64,000 bases of DNA. It comes from Sweltsa coloradensis. Lineage: Eukaryota; Arthropoda; Insecta; Plecoptera; Chloroperlidae. The notes under the pieces are model-generated. The model was not told where the DNA came from. It was given only the letters and a program-made list of their open reading frames with translations, and did no database searches. This document shows, in pieces, positions 23,080 to 35,337 of the stretch. The stretch covers positions 310,001 to 374,000 of the forward strand of contig JAMZAV010000362.1 of NCBI GenBank assembly GCA_024449915.1. Direction: 5' to 3'. Position numbers and translations under genes: made by a program. Position 1 is the stretch's first letter. Each line of letters opens with the position of its first letter.

Positions 23080-24036
23080 TAAAAGGAAAACAAGCACATG
23101 AGAGTGAAGTTCAGAATCAGTTTTAATTTTCAGCCTTCAGTTTTCAAAGTTTCAGACAGTTTTTACCATAATTAATTTCGACTAACCGGCACCTCCACCA
23201 AATTTACGAAATTATGCATTTTTTATGAAATTTCTTTTGATATGGATATGAAGTATTTTGAGCTTACTCTCGTTCAAACTATTATTACGATCTCACAATC
23301 GCGTTGTATGACCCGGCACCTCCACCATATGTACCAGACAGGATTAATTTAATTTCGACTACGTACCCGGCACCTCCACCAAAACTTTGAATTTTTTTTC
23401 GTGACCTAATTCGCGTTTAAAAACATAATTGCTAATTTCGCCACTAGTTCGCGGTATCAACTAAAATTTCGCGAAAATTCGCGAATTGGAAATTGGTACC
23501 ATTCAATCACAATTCAGGAGATTCATGTGCAAGTGCAAACTGAATTTGAAGGGATTATTGCAACTTTAAAAAAATTCGCGAATTTCGTTGTCACCATTTT
23601 TGCACATCTCTAAAAATGAGTATAATCGCCAAACCGACTACAGAAACGAATTCCTCGACCCTCAAAACCATAAAAACCACATATAGGCGCTCCACGCTAA
23701 GAAAGGAGTTGCGCGCGCTTTTAACGGGTGAATTGTAGCCATTCAGCAGGCTCCAATTTAAAATAACGATCGCTGATTGGCCCGTCGAAAGCGCGCGCAT
23801 CTGCTTTCTTAGCTTGGAGCACCTATACTTCGCGATACTCTAGGCTAAACCATTGCAAAGATAGTGTCGGACGTGGTAAATGGCCGCCAAATTGGATTTT
23901 GGGCTCTGGCGGAGTATGCCCACACTTTCGCGAGGGGCATGGGGGCTAAATTTTTTATAAAACCTTCTTCGAGCACAAATCCGTTGAGAAATCGTCATTG
24001 TCTTCGGTCACAAAAGTGTCGAAATGACCCTACTAT
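23080..24036. repeat. Mixed repeats incl. GGCACCTCCACC block and a small MITE
   Basis: The words CCGGCACCTCCACCA occur three times at 23190-23390; the same block is inverted at 44290-44370. At 23682-23827 a 146-bp palindromic MITE has ends TATAGGCGCTCCACGCTAAG and TTAGCTTGGAGCACCTATA. No exon recognised. Confidence 0.6.
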
Positions 24037-24453
24037 TTGAGCGAGCGCAGCGAGCGTCTCCACTTGACTCTTATGGCTCGAATGTCTGTTTTTTTTTCTT
24101 TTTTTTCTGTTACTGCTTCGATACAGGTCGCACCGTTTCTCTGATCGACCTGAAATTTTGCACACATGTACATACCACCTAGGCGGGTTGCTGTATAGTT
24201 TTTGAACAAAATCCGATCGTTGGCTATAAAAAATTAAAAATTAAATAAAAAAATTAAAATGTTCCGATCGTTATGAAATTTTGCAGGGTCAATAAGTACA
24301 ACATTCTCTCCTATTTTACAAATTTTCAGCTAAATCGGTCAAGACCTTAAAGACTTATTGGTATGTAACATTATGGGAATGTCGTACTTGGGTCGTTGTT
24401 GCACGTACCGGTGCTCGCTCAACAACGCGACGGGACTTTAGCGTTTTCCTAGT
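24037..24453 (-). mobile_element. Family 3 element (TTGAGCGAGCG type)
   Basis: It runs from TTGAGCGAGCGCAGCGAGCG to ACAACGCGACGGGACTTTAG and GCGTTTTCCTAGT. It shares the last 30 bases with family 2 but has a different body, with GGTCGCACCGTTTCTCTGAT and GATCGACCTGAAATTTTGCA. A truncated copy is at 24466-24775, inverted copies at 24894-25410 and a further one at 62119-62840. Confidence 0.7.
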
Positions 24454-24893
24454 AGTATTTTTGAGCGAGCGTATAGCGAGCGTCTCCACTTGACTCTTAT
24501 GGCTCGAATGTCTGTTTTTATTTTGTTTGTTTTTTGTTTTTCTGTTACTGCTTCGGTACAGGTCGCACCGTTTCTCTGATCGACCTGAAATTTTGCACAC
24601 ATGTACATACCACCTATGCGGGTTGCTCTATAGTTTTTGAACAAAATCCGACTGTTGGTTATAAAAAAAAAAAAAAAAATTGTTCCGATCGTTATGAAAT
24701 TTTGCAGGGTCAATAAGTACAACTTCTCTCCTATTTTACAAATTTTCAGCTAAATCGGTCAATACCTTTAGTAGTGTAGATAGAAATTTCATTTTAACAA
24801 AAGTAACGTTACCATGGCAACGAAAAGTCCCACTATGCACTGCCACCTAGAAGTAATCAAAATACTATAGAGGAAGCAGTGTATTATTTGTTA

Positions 24894-25410
24894 CTAGGAA
24901 AACGCTCATTTGGACGCGTTGTTGAGCGAGCACCGGTACGTGCAACATGACCCGAGTACGACATTTCCATAAGGCCCACCACACAGTGTAGACCTAACTG
25001 GATATTGACATTGTACACTATACTATTCCAACATCTTTGCATTGTACTAATTCACGTCATGCCTTCTATCTTTGGGTCTTCTCTGCCTCCTTCATTTTTC
25101 GAATTATGATTACCAATAAGACTTTAAGGCCTTCACCGATTTAGCTGAAAATTTGAAAATAGGAGAGAATGTTGTATTATTGACCCTGCAAAATTTCAAA
25201 CGATCGGAACATTTTTTTTTTTTTTTTTATAACCAACGATCGGATTTTGTTCAAAAACTATACAGCAACCCGCCTAGGTGGTATGTACATGTGTAAAAAA
25301 TTTCAGGTCGATCAGAGAAACGGTGCGACCTGTATCGAAGCAGTAACAGAAAAAAACAGACATTCGAGCCATAAGAGTCAAGTGGAGACGCTCGCTACGC
25401 TCGCTCAAAA
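24894..25410 (+). mobile_element. Family 3 element, plus orientation
   Basis: It starts ACTAGGAAAACGCTCATTTG, followed by GACGCGTTGTTGAGCGAGCA, and ends GCTCGCTACGCTCGCTCAAA. It is inverted relative to 24037-24453, so the pair could form a long hairpin. A 3' fragment with the same TTTTCCTAGT terminus is at 25503-25660. Confidence 0.65.
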
Positions 25411-25796
25411 AGAGTTTAAATAGTTTTCCCAAAGAAATGATGCCAAGGTCCTCTAGATGGCGGTGGATTTTATCCATTCTCTCCAAAGATGTTGGAATAG
25501 TATATAGTAGGTCTCCCCTATTATACAAATTTTCAGCTAAATCGGTCAAGACCTTAAAGACTTATTGGTATGCAACATTATGGGAATGTCGTACTCGGGT
25601 CGTGTTGCACGTACCGGTGCTCGCTCAACAACGCGACGGGACTTTAGCGTTTTCCTAGTATAATAATATTGCTGATTGCTCATTAGCTTGGCCTTTCTGT
25701 TAAATCTAATTACTTTTGAGTGTATAAGGTTTGGCTGTATTGTTATAAGTTTTTTGTATGCGTGAGATCTCATTATTTTTTCAAGTTCTGTTAAAA

Positions 25797-26284
25797 TAGA
25801 ATAATACTTAAGTCCCGACGCGTTGATGGATGAGCTTTTGTGTAAGTTTTTATTTTGCGTGGGATCTATTTACTTATCAAGTGCCTTTTGAACGCATTGT
25901 TGGTGATTGTTTGTTGTCAAGTTTCTATTGTTACTTGTAAATTGTTGGATGAGCGAAACGAAGACTTCAATTTCACTGACCCCCAAAAAATTTAGCTCGG
26001 GTGTTTTTTTTTTGTTTTTTGTATTTTTGTCTGTTTGTTCGCTCTCTACCGGGCAAACGGCAGGTTTTGGTGATGTATTGCTTTTTGAAAAAAAAACTTG
26101 AAAAAGTTAAGCCAGAATCCATAGAATTAAGGTTTTAATATGAGTTTTTTAGGTTTATAATAACAATTAACAAGTAACAATAGAAACTTGACAACAATCA
26201 CCTACAATGCATTCAAAAAGCACTTGCAAAGGAAAAGTGGTCCTACGCAAAGTAAAAACTTACAAAAAAGCTCATCCATCAACG
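25797..26284. mobile_element. Rearranged family 2 copies, head to head
   Basis: A plus-strand start (AAGTCCCGACGCGTTGATGG) breaks off at about 25945, where a minus-strand copy begins TTGGATGAGCGAAACGAAGA. This second copy ends abruptly at GCTCATCCATCAACG (26284), fused to the 255-bp repeat copy 2. Confidence 0.6.
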
Positions 26285-26541
26285 CAGCCGGAAGGTTTTC
26301 GTCGATTTTTACGCCCTTTTTAAACACAGAACGGGTTATCGGATCGGGCTGATTTTTTTTTGGTATGTCATGGACCATATATCAGGTCATATACCGAGTT
26401 TCAAGATTGTAAATCTTTCGGGACGGCGTGTGCAGATAGCTGAAAACCCCCAAACTCGGGTAGGAGTAAACAGGGTCGAGTTATCATCGCCTACTAGCAG
26501 TCGCGTGCGCTTGGCTGCGGGCGAACGACCGTCGCCCTAGA
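26285..26541 (+). repeat. ~255-bp dispersed repeat, copy 2
   Basis: Close copy of 16303-16555, beginning GCCGGAAGGTTTTCGTCGAT and ending CGAACGACCGTCGCCCTAGA. Its left edge falls exactly where a family 2 copy is truncated. Confidence 0.75.
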
Positions 26542-26544
26542 TAC

Positions 26545-29500
26545 TCACTATTATAGTTGCAAATTGTTGTTTACCGTCGTGTTATATTTCTAGAGTTTCC
26601 TTATTTCCCCTAAAAAAACTCTAAAACACTTCAAATAAAATAAAATCGGGGGCGAGTCCACAGACCCCCATGTTGTCATTGCAAATCGTAACGATGGAAA
26701 AATATGGTTCTCAATGTGGTAACGTAAGAGAAATTGGTAATAAGATATGAAAAGGGGGTTAAATCATAGATATAGTCGCATGATGGCGTACCAACCCGCA
26801 AAGGGTGAACAAAGCACACAATAATATGTATGTAAAGGCCTACCAGACCTACAGTTGTTCCGAATTAGTCTTGTTTATTCTAGTGTCCAGGGACGCCGGA
26901 TTTTCAAAATTCCGAGGGGTGTTGAAATATTAAATTGCCATTTTGCAGGAAATTAGCCTTTGTAATTGTCAAGATTTGGGTACATTGTAATTCGTGGTGG
27001 ATCTAGCTCTGATTGTGGTGAGGGGGGGGGGGAAGGGGGTTAGTCATTTTTTCTCAAGATTTTCTAAGGCCTAATTGTGAAATGAAAATTATCTACGTAT
27101 CTATTGACTATAGGGAGGGAGAGGGAATCTATTTTGCAAAACCAGGGCCCGACAGAAAGTTCCAGCCATTATTACTTAGCGCCGAATGCGAGAAAACTTG
27201 GAATCTAGGTACAAGTTTCGAAGGCCTAAAAACATATTCAAAAAATCGAAAATGGCAAAATAGCATGGTGGTAATAGCTAATTGGTAGCGCAATAAAAAT
27301 AGGAATATCATGGGGGGAAGGGGACAATCGTCCCACCGCCCCCCCTGTATCCGCCACTGATTTTATTGAATCATTTTAGCCTCTTTATTAATGAGTGTGG
27401 GTGGCCATTGGGCATTGACACTGAAGTTTGTTTAGTCTATACGGAAAGAAAAAAAATGGAACAGTAGATAAAAATATATATTTTAAATTCCCCTTTCTGC
27501 TCAAGCATGCAAAGGAAAGTTTACCATTTTATTTTTGGGTGTAGATTTGTTATTTGCAAAACAAGAAAATGCCACAGGACAGCTCAGGACGAATTTTTTA
27601 TTTAGATTCAGAGTATTTGTACCCCTACAAACTGAGAAGTGCTTCAGCACCTGGGTACCCACTGAGTCGGCGCGGCGCCCCTGCTAGTGTCGCTCTCTAG
27701 AAGATTGTGCCCAACCAACCACTTGGTCGCTTACATTCAAACCATGTATTACTACCATTTTAATTAGCATCACCTCGCCTTCACTTGTCATGCTGTTTCC
27801 CCACCAAAATGATGAGATAGATTTGTTACCAACTAGCAATTATAACGTAAACTTTATAACAAAAGTCAGGAGTTCTCTCTTAGTCAATCAAGGAGATAAT
27901 TCAAACATTTTCCTCTCACATTTTTTTAATTGAAAAATTGAAGAAAAATTTACATTAGTCACAACTTTTGAGTTTGTAGTTGAAGTTCCAAATGGAGTTC
28001 GTGCATTTTGGATGCCCGTTTTGTTTTTATTAAAATTGTTTAAATTTAAACCAAATACCCTCTGAATAACAATAACTCTGAAAGAAAAAATCTGACATTG
28101 ACTTATTTTTTATTTGATCCGACAATTACCCTACTTTTACTTATGAATGTACGCCGCGTCGCCATATTTGAAGAAGTCTTACTTAAACGAGTCCCGCTAA
28201 AAATTGATTTCAACTTTGAAGTAGGCATTATTATATTCTTCATCTTTGGTAGTTGCCTGAAATTTTAGGTGTTTGGCTTGTACTTTGTGAGAACAATTAA
28301 GATTTAAAAAAAATTTAATGAAAATGTATCCAAAGTATGGTACTGTACTATAAATTAGTACAATGAACCTTCATGCAATGGCAAAATTGAACGCATAAAG
28401 TTCCCCAATAATGGGAAATGTTTGGAAAAAGGTTATGATTAATAATACCTGGAAAAAGAAGAAGTAACAAGGGCTTTATAATTAACAATAATATTGCATA
28501 TTTTATTGAAAATACTGTACAAATATCTTAAAATATGTGCAGTGTAATTATTATGCAGCTTTGATCAAGAATACAAAACCTAGTAGCCACACTACCACTA
28601 GTCTTATTGAGCTTTCTTTAATAAGAAGCAGGTAATTCATGTTATTAGTACAAAACATACTTGCAGTGCCTTACAGGTAATAATATTATTATTAACTTAC
28701 ATAATGGAATCCTCTTTACAAGGACAGTTTGTTAATTCAAAGTTTAATATTCTGCATAGGCAATTTACTTTGTACAGAAATTAGTTCAAACCTTATACAG
28801 TAATATCATAAAACAAAATAGTTAATACTAATGATCAAAAACATTAAAAGATCATTCTGTAGGCCTACAACCTACATGTTGCCATTTGCAGAAAATCACT
28901 TAGAAGAGACTGTCTCCGATTAAAAGTACTAATTCAGAAAATTTGGCATAATTCATAACAATATTGTTCATTCGCTCCCTATTAAGATACACCGTCAATT
29001 AATAAAGCAGGCACTATACAATTTGCAGGTCATTCCACATGAATGATTAGTAAAATGAAATATAATTCACAATCCAATCAAAATTACCAATCACATTGCA
29101 TCAAAATTATTAGCTGCACAATCATTTTGTTTGTTAATAATTAATATATAAGTGCTACATAAGCAGCACACTACGTTCTTGTGTGGTGCATTTCTGGAGC
29201 AAATAATCATGTTCAGTTCCATGTGGCAATATGTCCGTACAATTCTACACAAAGCCGATTGACAAGTTCAACAATTTAATATTGAGCAAAACATCAAGCA
29301 TTTTGTAGATGTATCAAACAAATATTGAACAGTGATTGAGAAGTTGTAGGAGACATCTTAAGTACATGGCAACTCTGAAATACCGTTTCACTCCCGAGCG
29401 CTGAAACCGTTTTGAGTTGTGACACAAAAGTGACAAATTCTTTGAGAAGTTGTTTGCATTGTATAAAACAGAAATGAAGTTAAGTCCAGGAATTGAATTC

Positions 29501-30319
29501 ATGAGCTCAGCCAGTGTGATGGTAACAGCACACACACACACACACACACACATGATATAAAACAAAACATATTACTGTAACTAGAAAGATATACAATAGA
29601 AATGTACAATAAATACAAATTATGGTTTGACCATACAGGGAAGGTAGATGTACCGGTACCTAGAAGGGGAAAACTGTTTACAAAAGTCAAAATATATATT
29701 TGTTTACTATTAACAGGTAGTTTACCTCATATTTATACAGTATAAGAAAAAATATGTTTTATATAGGCTAAGCCTTCACATTAGATGGTATAGGCCTCTA
29801 CATAAGAATTGTGTCTTTTGTGGACGTCACAGGATATTGAATATTATGGTACCTAATATACAAAATAAAGTTTGTCTATATTGAAAACTACACTTACTTA
29901 ACATGTTAAGTCTCTTGTGGCAAAATACGTCGGTGATTTGAATCATACGAAATTACATGCAACACTACAAAATGTACAATGCAAACTACATACGTAACAA
30001 CTAGTCCAATAAGACTATTTTCATCATGTGACCCAGTAATAGAAGACAAATTTGAATAATAACATATTAAGGGCAATCTATAAACTATAAAAATGCTTGG
30101 AAGTATATCTATAAAGGAAGTACCAATTACAAATAAATTTAATAATTTACATAATAGGGAATATTCCACTTCCGTCAAATACTGTACAAATAGATTTTTT
30201 AGAAGAAGTATTTCGTTCCGATTACAAATATGTACTTTGTTTTTCCGTGAAATAATAATCCAATAATTTATAGCCGTTTTAAAAACAGCATTTTTTAAAA
30301 TATTCTAAGAGCGGCAAAA
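26545..30319. other. Long stretch with few repeats; possible 3' UTR
   Basis: Few recognised repeats: a (CA)n run at 29530-29552 and a hAT-like end near 27300-27360 (TATCCGCCACTGA). On the minus strand an AATAAA stands at 28502-28507. The low repeat load between 28450 and 30200, and its place downstream of the Hairless exons, would fit a long 3' UTR. I have no splice or peptide evidence for this. Confidence 0.3.
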
Positions 30320-30323
30320 ACGG

Positions 30324-30998
30324 CTATGACGTCAGAACTGTGTTGAACCAACGCCGTCTGGATACTCATACATACATCGAGACGGCGGTGTTTTAAACAA
30401 AGCAGCGCCTAGCGTAGCCTACAGTAATGTAAACAGATGACGGACATTTTACATTTAACGCCTAGCCAGAAAACGAGAAAAGTTGACATTACAATCAAAA
30501 TACAAAACTGAAACAGTCCTAGGTCTAGGCCTAGGCGTAGAAAATTATAAAAATACAACAGTCTAGGCCAATCGTTCCTGTAGGATATAGGCCTTGGTAT
30601 GTGAATACTAAAATTACTCACTTGACAAGCCCTTGGCTTAGCTTGCCAACCCTAACCTGCACTTCCGTGTTCTGACACACATCCCGCACAAAAACCTTAC
30701 TTTGATCACTAATTAAAGCCTATTGTAAATAAAGAATAGCATGATAGTCCTAGGCTGTGCAAAAATTCAAGACAAAATGCTCGTAATTCTTTATCACAAT
30801 GATCTCGCGAAATCTCCTGTCACATACGAAAAAAGAAAAAGAAAAATTGGTGAAAATGTACATCGTTTAAGTGGCTGTGGAGTTGTGTTTGTTATTGAGC
30901 GGATGGGCGAGCACCGCCGTCTGTATATAAATATGTACAAATATACGTACATTTAGTTTCTAATTGGCCTTGACTCAACACAGTTATGACGTAGTACC
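30324..30998. mobile_element. DNA element with inverted ends
   Basis: The left end CTATGACGTCAGAACTGTGT is repeated inverted at the right (CACAGTTATGACGTAG). Inside are an inverted GACGGCGGTG motif and blocks homologous to 13905-14100 and 16560-16740, so this is a dispersed family. Short frames only. Confidence 0.55.
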
Positions 30999-31667
30999 GT
31001 CCAAAGATGGCGCACGCTCGTTTTTGGCGCGCAAACTGGGGGTCCAATTTACTTCTTGTTTAAATTACACAAATTACATTTTTTTTTTAAATAAAAAAAG
31101 TGCAGTGACTATTAAGACATATATAAGAAGTAAAATAAACTATAAAATAGTATGTGGAATATTCTCTATTGTAGGGAGTTTTATAAAATGGCAATTATTT
31201 TCCGCTCTTTGAACCTAATGTGCATTTAAATAAATCATTCATGCTCTATGCACAACCAACATATTATGTTTTATTAAGTTTTAAGAGGACTTGAGAGGCT
31301 AGCACTGGAAAAGTACAAGTGCTCAGGTTTATGATGATAACAGCTGAAAGATTTTGCAATATATTAATGAAGAAACATTTGATTGACTTCCACTCTTAAT
31401 TGCAAAGAATACTCCTTTAACAATTGAGAGAAATCAGACAACATAAGCTTGGGAAATTACTACAAATTACCAATTTGGTCTCATATTTACTGTCCACTAT
31501 TGAAAAAAGAAAGCACTATTTGGAAAATGTGCTCTGATTGTGCAATACACACAAATTGATGACAAACAATAAGAGCTTCCAAGTGATCCAGACTATACCT
31601 ATGCATTCTGCATCAAAGCCTGGTTTGCTCAAGCTCATCCAACAGTCTTAAAACATGTGAATACATA

Positions 31668-32148
31668 ACTAGGAAGCTTCGCAAACACTTTTTCAGTCGC
31701 GTTGTTGGATGAGTGTATGTTTTTTTAAACAAAAAAAGGCGTAAAATTGCGATTTTCATGAGAAATTATTTTTCGATTGCTCTCAAATTTCACACAATAT
31801 ATAATTCATAAAATTAAGGTTCTGTGAAAACATCATTACAATCGGATGTTTGTGTTATAAATCGAAGAAATTTTTTAAAAATCGAAAAAAAATCGTAAAA
31901 CTGCGATTTTAATGAGAAATAATTTTTCGATTGCGCTCAAAAAACATGGCAGTTCTAAGTTCAGAGATTTCAAAGGCCTCCAGAAAATTTATCGCAATTG
32001 GAGTATCCTGTATCGGTTTAGCCGAAATCGTGTTAACAGACACACAAAAATACAAAAAAAAGAAAGAAAGAAAGAAAAAAAACATTCCGGATTTTTTTCT
32101 CCAGTGTAGTGAAATGGAATCTTTGCTTCGCTCGCTACGCTCATCCAA
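31668..32148 (+). mobile_element. Family 2 element, diverged start
   Basis: It starts ACTAGGAAGCTTCGCAAACA, followed by CAGTCGCGTTGTTGGATGAG, and ends CGCTACGCTCATCCAA. The start differs from other copies (GGAAGCTTC instead of GGAAAACGC) and is shared with 40393, marking a subfamily. Confidence 0.7.
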
Positions 32149-33115
32149 AAATCCTGGTGGTGGAATTGTTTGCTACAGTAAGTGCATCAAAGACCAACTA
32201 GGCCTAATGGCCAATATATGAAAAAATAAAAGTAAAAACACCTTTGGATATAAACAAATTAAACGAGTGGGGGTGAAGTCAAGTGTACATAAACACCCGT
32301 GTCGGCTGAGAGGACAGTCGAATAAGGTAACTTAAGGAGGTTACACTATATATTACTCCAAATGACATCAGAAAGAAACATAACAAAAGTTTAGAAATGT
32401 ATGTGTGTACCGAACCCCCTGAATTGTTTTATTAACGTTCACATTGAATATAATATAATATTATATTGATTGACCATAGACTCAAAAAAAAAAATCAGCA
32501 CTTTCAACCATCTTTCCATATCCTCTTGAGTTTTAACATTAAAACTTCATGTTAATTGCAATTATTGCAACTCAATTGTTTTTCAAATAAGCTTAATTAT
32601 TATCTTTACTGCATGCTTGTTGCATATACACAAACACTCACATGCATAATTCATAATAAATAAGAAAGAATAAATAATTAAATGTGCCTTGATTTAAAAA
32701 ATATAATACTACTGTACCTAATCCAAATTTACCAGATACTGGTAAGATCTAAAGTATAATGGTTTCATTATCACAAGAAAGGTGAAACGAGCCATTCTAG
32801 CAATGAAGTACATTATAAATTGTATCAATCTGCTACAAACTAGCCTTGTAGATACTGTCTGGTGGTTGTCAAATTAATGATTGTTGGATGGCCATTATTC
32901 ATTACTGAGTATACTGAATAACATCACACTGTAGGCTGAATGGAATGGAGAGTAGACAGAATAACATGTGATGGCAGTGCAAGACAAAAAATCAAACCTA
33001 GGCCTACAATAACAAAACCCTACAATGCTGATTTCAAATTAAATGCCAATAAAGAAAAGTTATGAACATCTTTTTACATAAGTTATGTAAAAACAAATCA
33101 AGCAATGCAGCAAGA

Positions 33116-33398
33116 TTAATGGGACATTTCTGAAACCAAACCGGAGCCATGATAGTAAGTTACCAAATTTAAACCATATTTCTTAATCTCAATAGGTAAC
33201 CGAGGTGATAAATTGCATGTAATAAATTCTACTTCTTGTACTACGTAGAGTGGCATACAACCGGCATTGTGTCCATCATAAGTCATAGCAATTGGGCTTT
33301 GCACGGTCACTTTCTCACACTTGTAGTGCCACCTTAGTACAAGCCCAAAGCTATATGTCCCACAGGGCTGTGCCCAAAAAACTACGCAGAGTGAGTCG
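33116..33398 (-). other. Unassigned minus-strand open frame
   Basis: An uninterrupted frame of about 90 codons, including LNDSLCVVFWAQPCG, SPIAMTYDGHNAGC and NLSPRLPIEIKKYG, ending at a stop at about 33116. A possible acceptor, TTTTTTGGGCACAG, lies inside the frame. I recognise no family. It is in the right place and on the right strand for a Hairless 3' exon, but it has no CtBP-type P-L-(N/D)-L-S motif and the frame after that acceptor does not suit a phase-1 join. It could be chance or a decayed element. Confidence 0.25.
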
Positions 33399-34677
33399 TT
33401 CAGTCACGGCCTACTGTGTTGACGATTCGTAGCATTTAGGACCGGTATTAGTGGCGCGACCTGCGAAAGCTTTGCGTGCAAAGCCAAATTGATGCTCTAA
33501 ATCAGCACTAAATAACTTAAATCTTTATACCTACTCTATCAATATTTAATACAGGTGGCAGGTCATAACGAAATTCTAATATTAAGCAGGTGGTCGGGCC
33601 AAAACAAGCTACCGGCATTCCTGGACCATGGGTTTTCCAAGATCCTTTGGTCATTCTTTCAGAACTATCTTAACATCCTTATTACTTTTAGACACCCAAA
33701 GAGAGTGAAACCTGGTAAACTGACCATTTCCTTAGTTCCTAAGAATATTTTTGGCCATTATTTACATTTGCAATAAATCCCAAGTAACAACAGAGGTTAA
33801 CTATACTGTAGTTCCAATGTCTACATTTTCTAAATCTCTAAGGTAAGTTTTGGATCGATGCTGTCTTGGGATCTTGTCCATGCATAGCTGGTAAAGCAAT
33901 ACATTACTATACTATATGTATAATGGCTGTTATATAGATAAAATGTAACAAATGTATGCCATGTAATGAAACTGCTAAATAAACTGAACTGAACTTGCTC
34001 CAACGAAAGAATGCAGATGCTTGGTAGTGGTGGGGGTAGAATGAATGTGCGGTAAAAGGAATGTCGCCTTTGTGTATGAGAGAAATATCTTTTACCAACG
34101 CAAGCAAAACTGTGCTAGATCACAGAGTTCCTCCAAGTGCAAGATCCACGCTGAGCTAGCATGAATAGAATTGACAAAAGTTGTTATGTTGGGAAAACAA
34201 TTTCGAGCCACCTGCATTCTTTCGTTGGGACCACTATACCAGTATGGAAATTATTTTGAAGAACTAAAACTACATTAAATGGAAATGAGTGAGATAACAG
34301 TTTAATACAAAATTTAGTCTCGTTTAAATTTTACCTTGGAAATAATAGCAATAAGAGCTATCTTAATTCTAAAAACAAGGCCAGGCAGCTATTACCAGTA
34401 CTTTATTCTCAGTTACCCCATTAGTAATGGACACTAGAAATTTAAGAACCAAAGTACTAATAGTGGGGTATAGTGTTACAACAGATGCAGCTTTAGTGAG
34501 CATTTATGTCTGCCTAGTATCTATAGCTTTCAGTATTTCAGCGAGTTAACATTGTAAATTGTAATGCAGATCACTATTGTCGAGTGCAACTTAAAAAGGA
34601 ACCAAACCGGATTGAAATTCCAAGGGGTCTTATTTGAGTGCGGGCAATTCAAAATAGAAGCACAGTATAGGGAACCA

Positions 34678-35337
34678 CAAGTCTAACGCGGGAAGTGAGT
34701 TCGGTGCATTGGAAGAGAATGTCCCCATAAGAATAGCATTAGGCTATTTTTAAAACGCTTGTATCTTTTGAGCGAGAAGTATTTAAGAAATATCATTCAC
34801 ATTACGTTAATCAACATTCTTTTCTTGACACATTTGATGCATTTAATTTATAAAAATCGCAACAGAATTTGAATAAACATTGTTGAAACACATGTATATT
34901 TCGCGTTTTGGAGCGATTCAATAGAAAGAGACGCACGGTAGAAAAGAGAGAGAGAACCAACGCATGCGCACGGCCGACTAGCGAGGAGCAGCTTTGCACG
35001 TACAGCATCCAAGTTCACGGCGAGCTTGGCTGTCCGACATGTTTGTTTCTTCGATTCAACAGCCAATCACGGAGGATCGGCGCGCGACCCAGATGAAAAA
35101 TGTAAACATCATCTTGTTAAACTCAAACTCATTTAAATTCTAAACATCGTTTTAATATTCTACTTTAAGTGATAGTTGAAGAAAAGAATGGTTAATGATG
35201 TAATGTGAATGATATTTCTTAAATACTTCTCGTTCAAAAGATACAAGCGTTTTAAAAATAGCCCAATGCTATTCTTATGGGGACATTCTCTTCCAATGCA
35301 CCGAACTCGCTTCCCGCGTTAGACTTGTGGTTCCCTA
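34678..35337. mobile_element. 660-bp foldback with promoter-like core
   Basis: The arms are about 130 bp and nearly perfect: TAGGGAACCACAAGTCTAAC at the left, inverted to GTTAGACTTGTGGTTCCCTA at the right. The core, about 34900-35095, is GC-rich and contains CGCATGCGCA (34961-34970, NRF1-like) and CCAAT (35063-35067). There is no long frame. No target duplication could be set with confidence. Confidence 0.8.

Noticed and set aside
29248..29310. Minus-strand LLNLS followed by a stop, as a possible CtBP motif
   Set aside because: The needed proline is replaced by leucine, the frame around it is short and AT-rich, and no acceptor fits.
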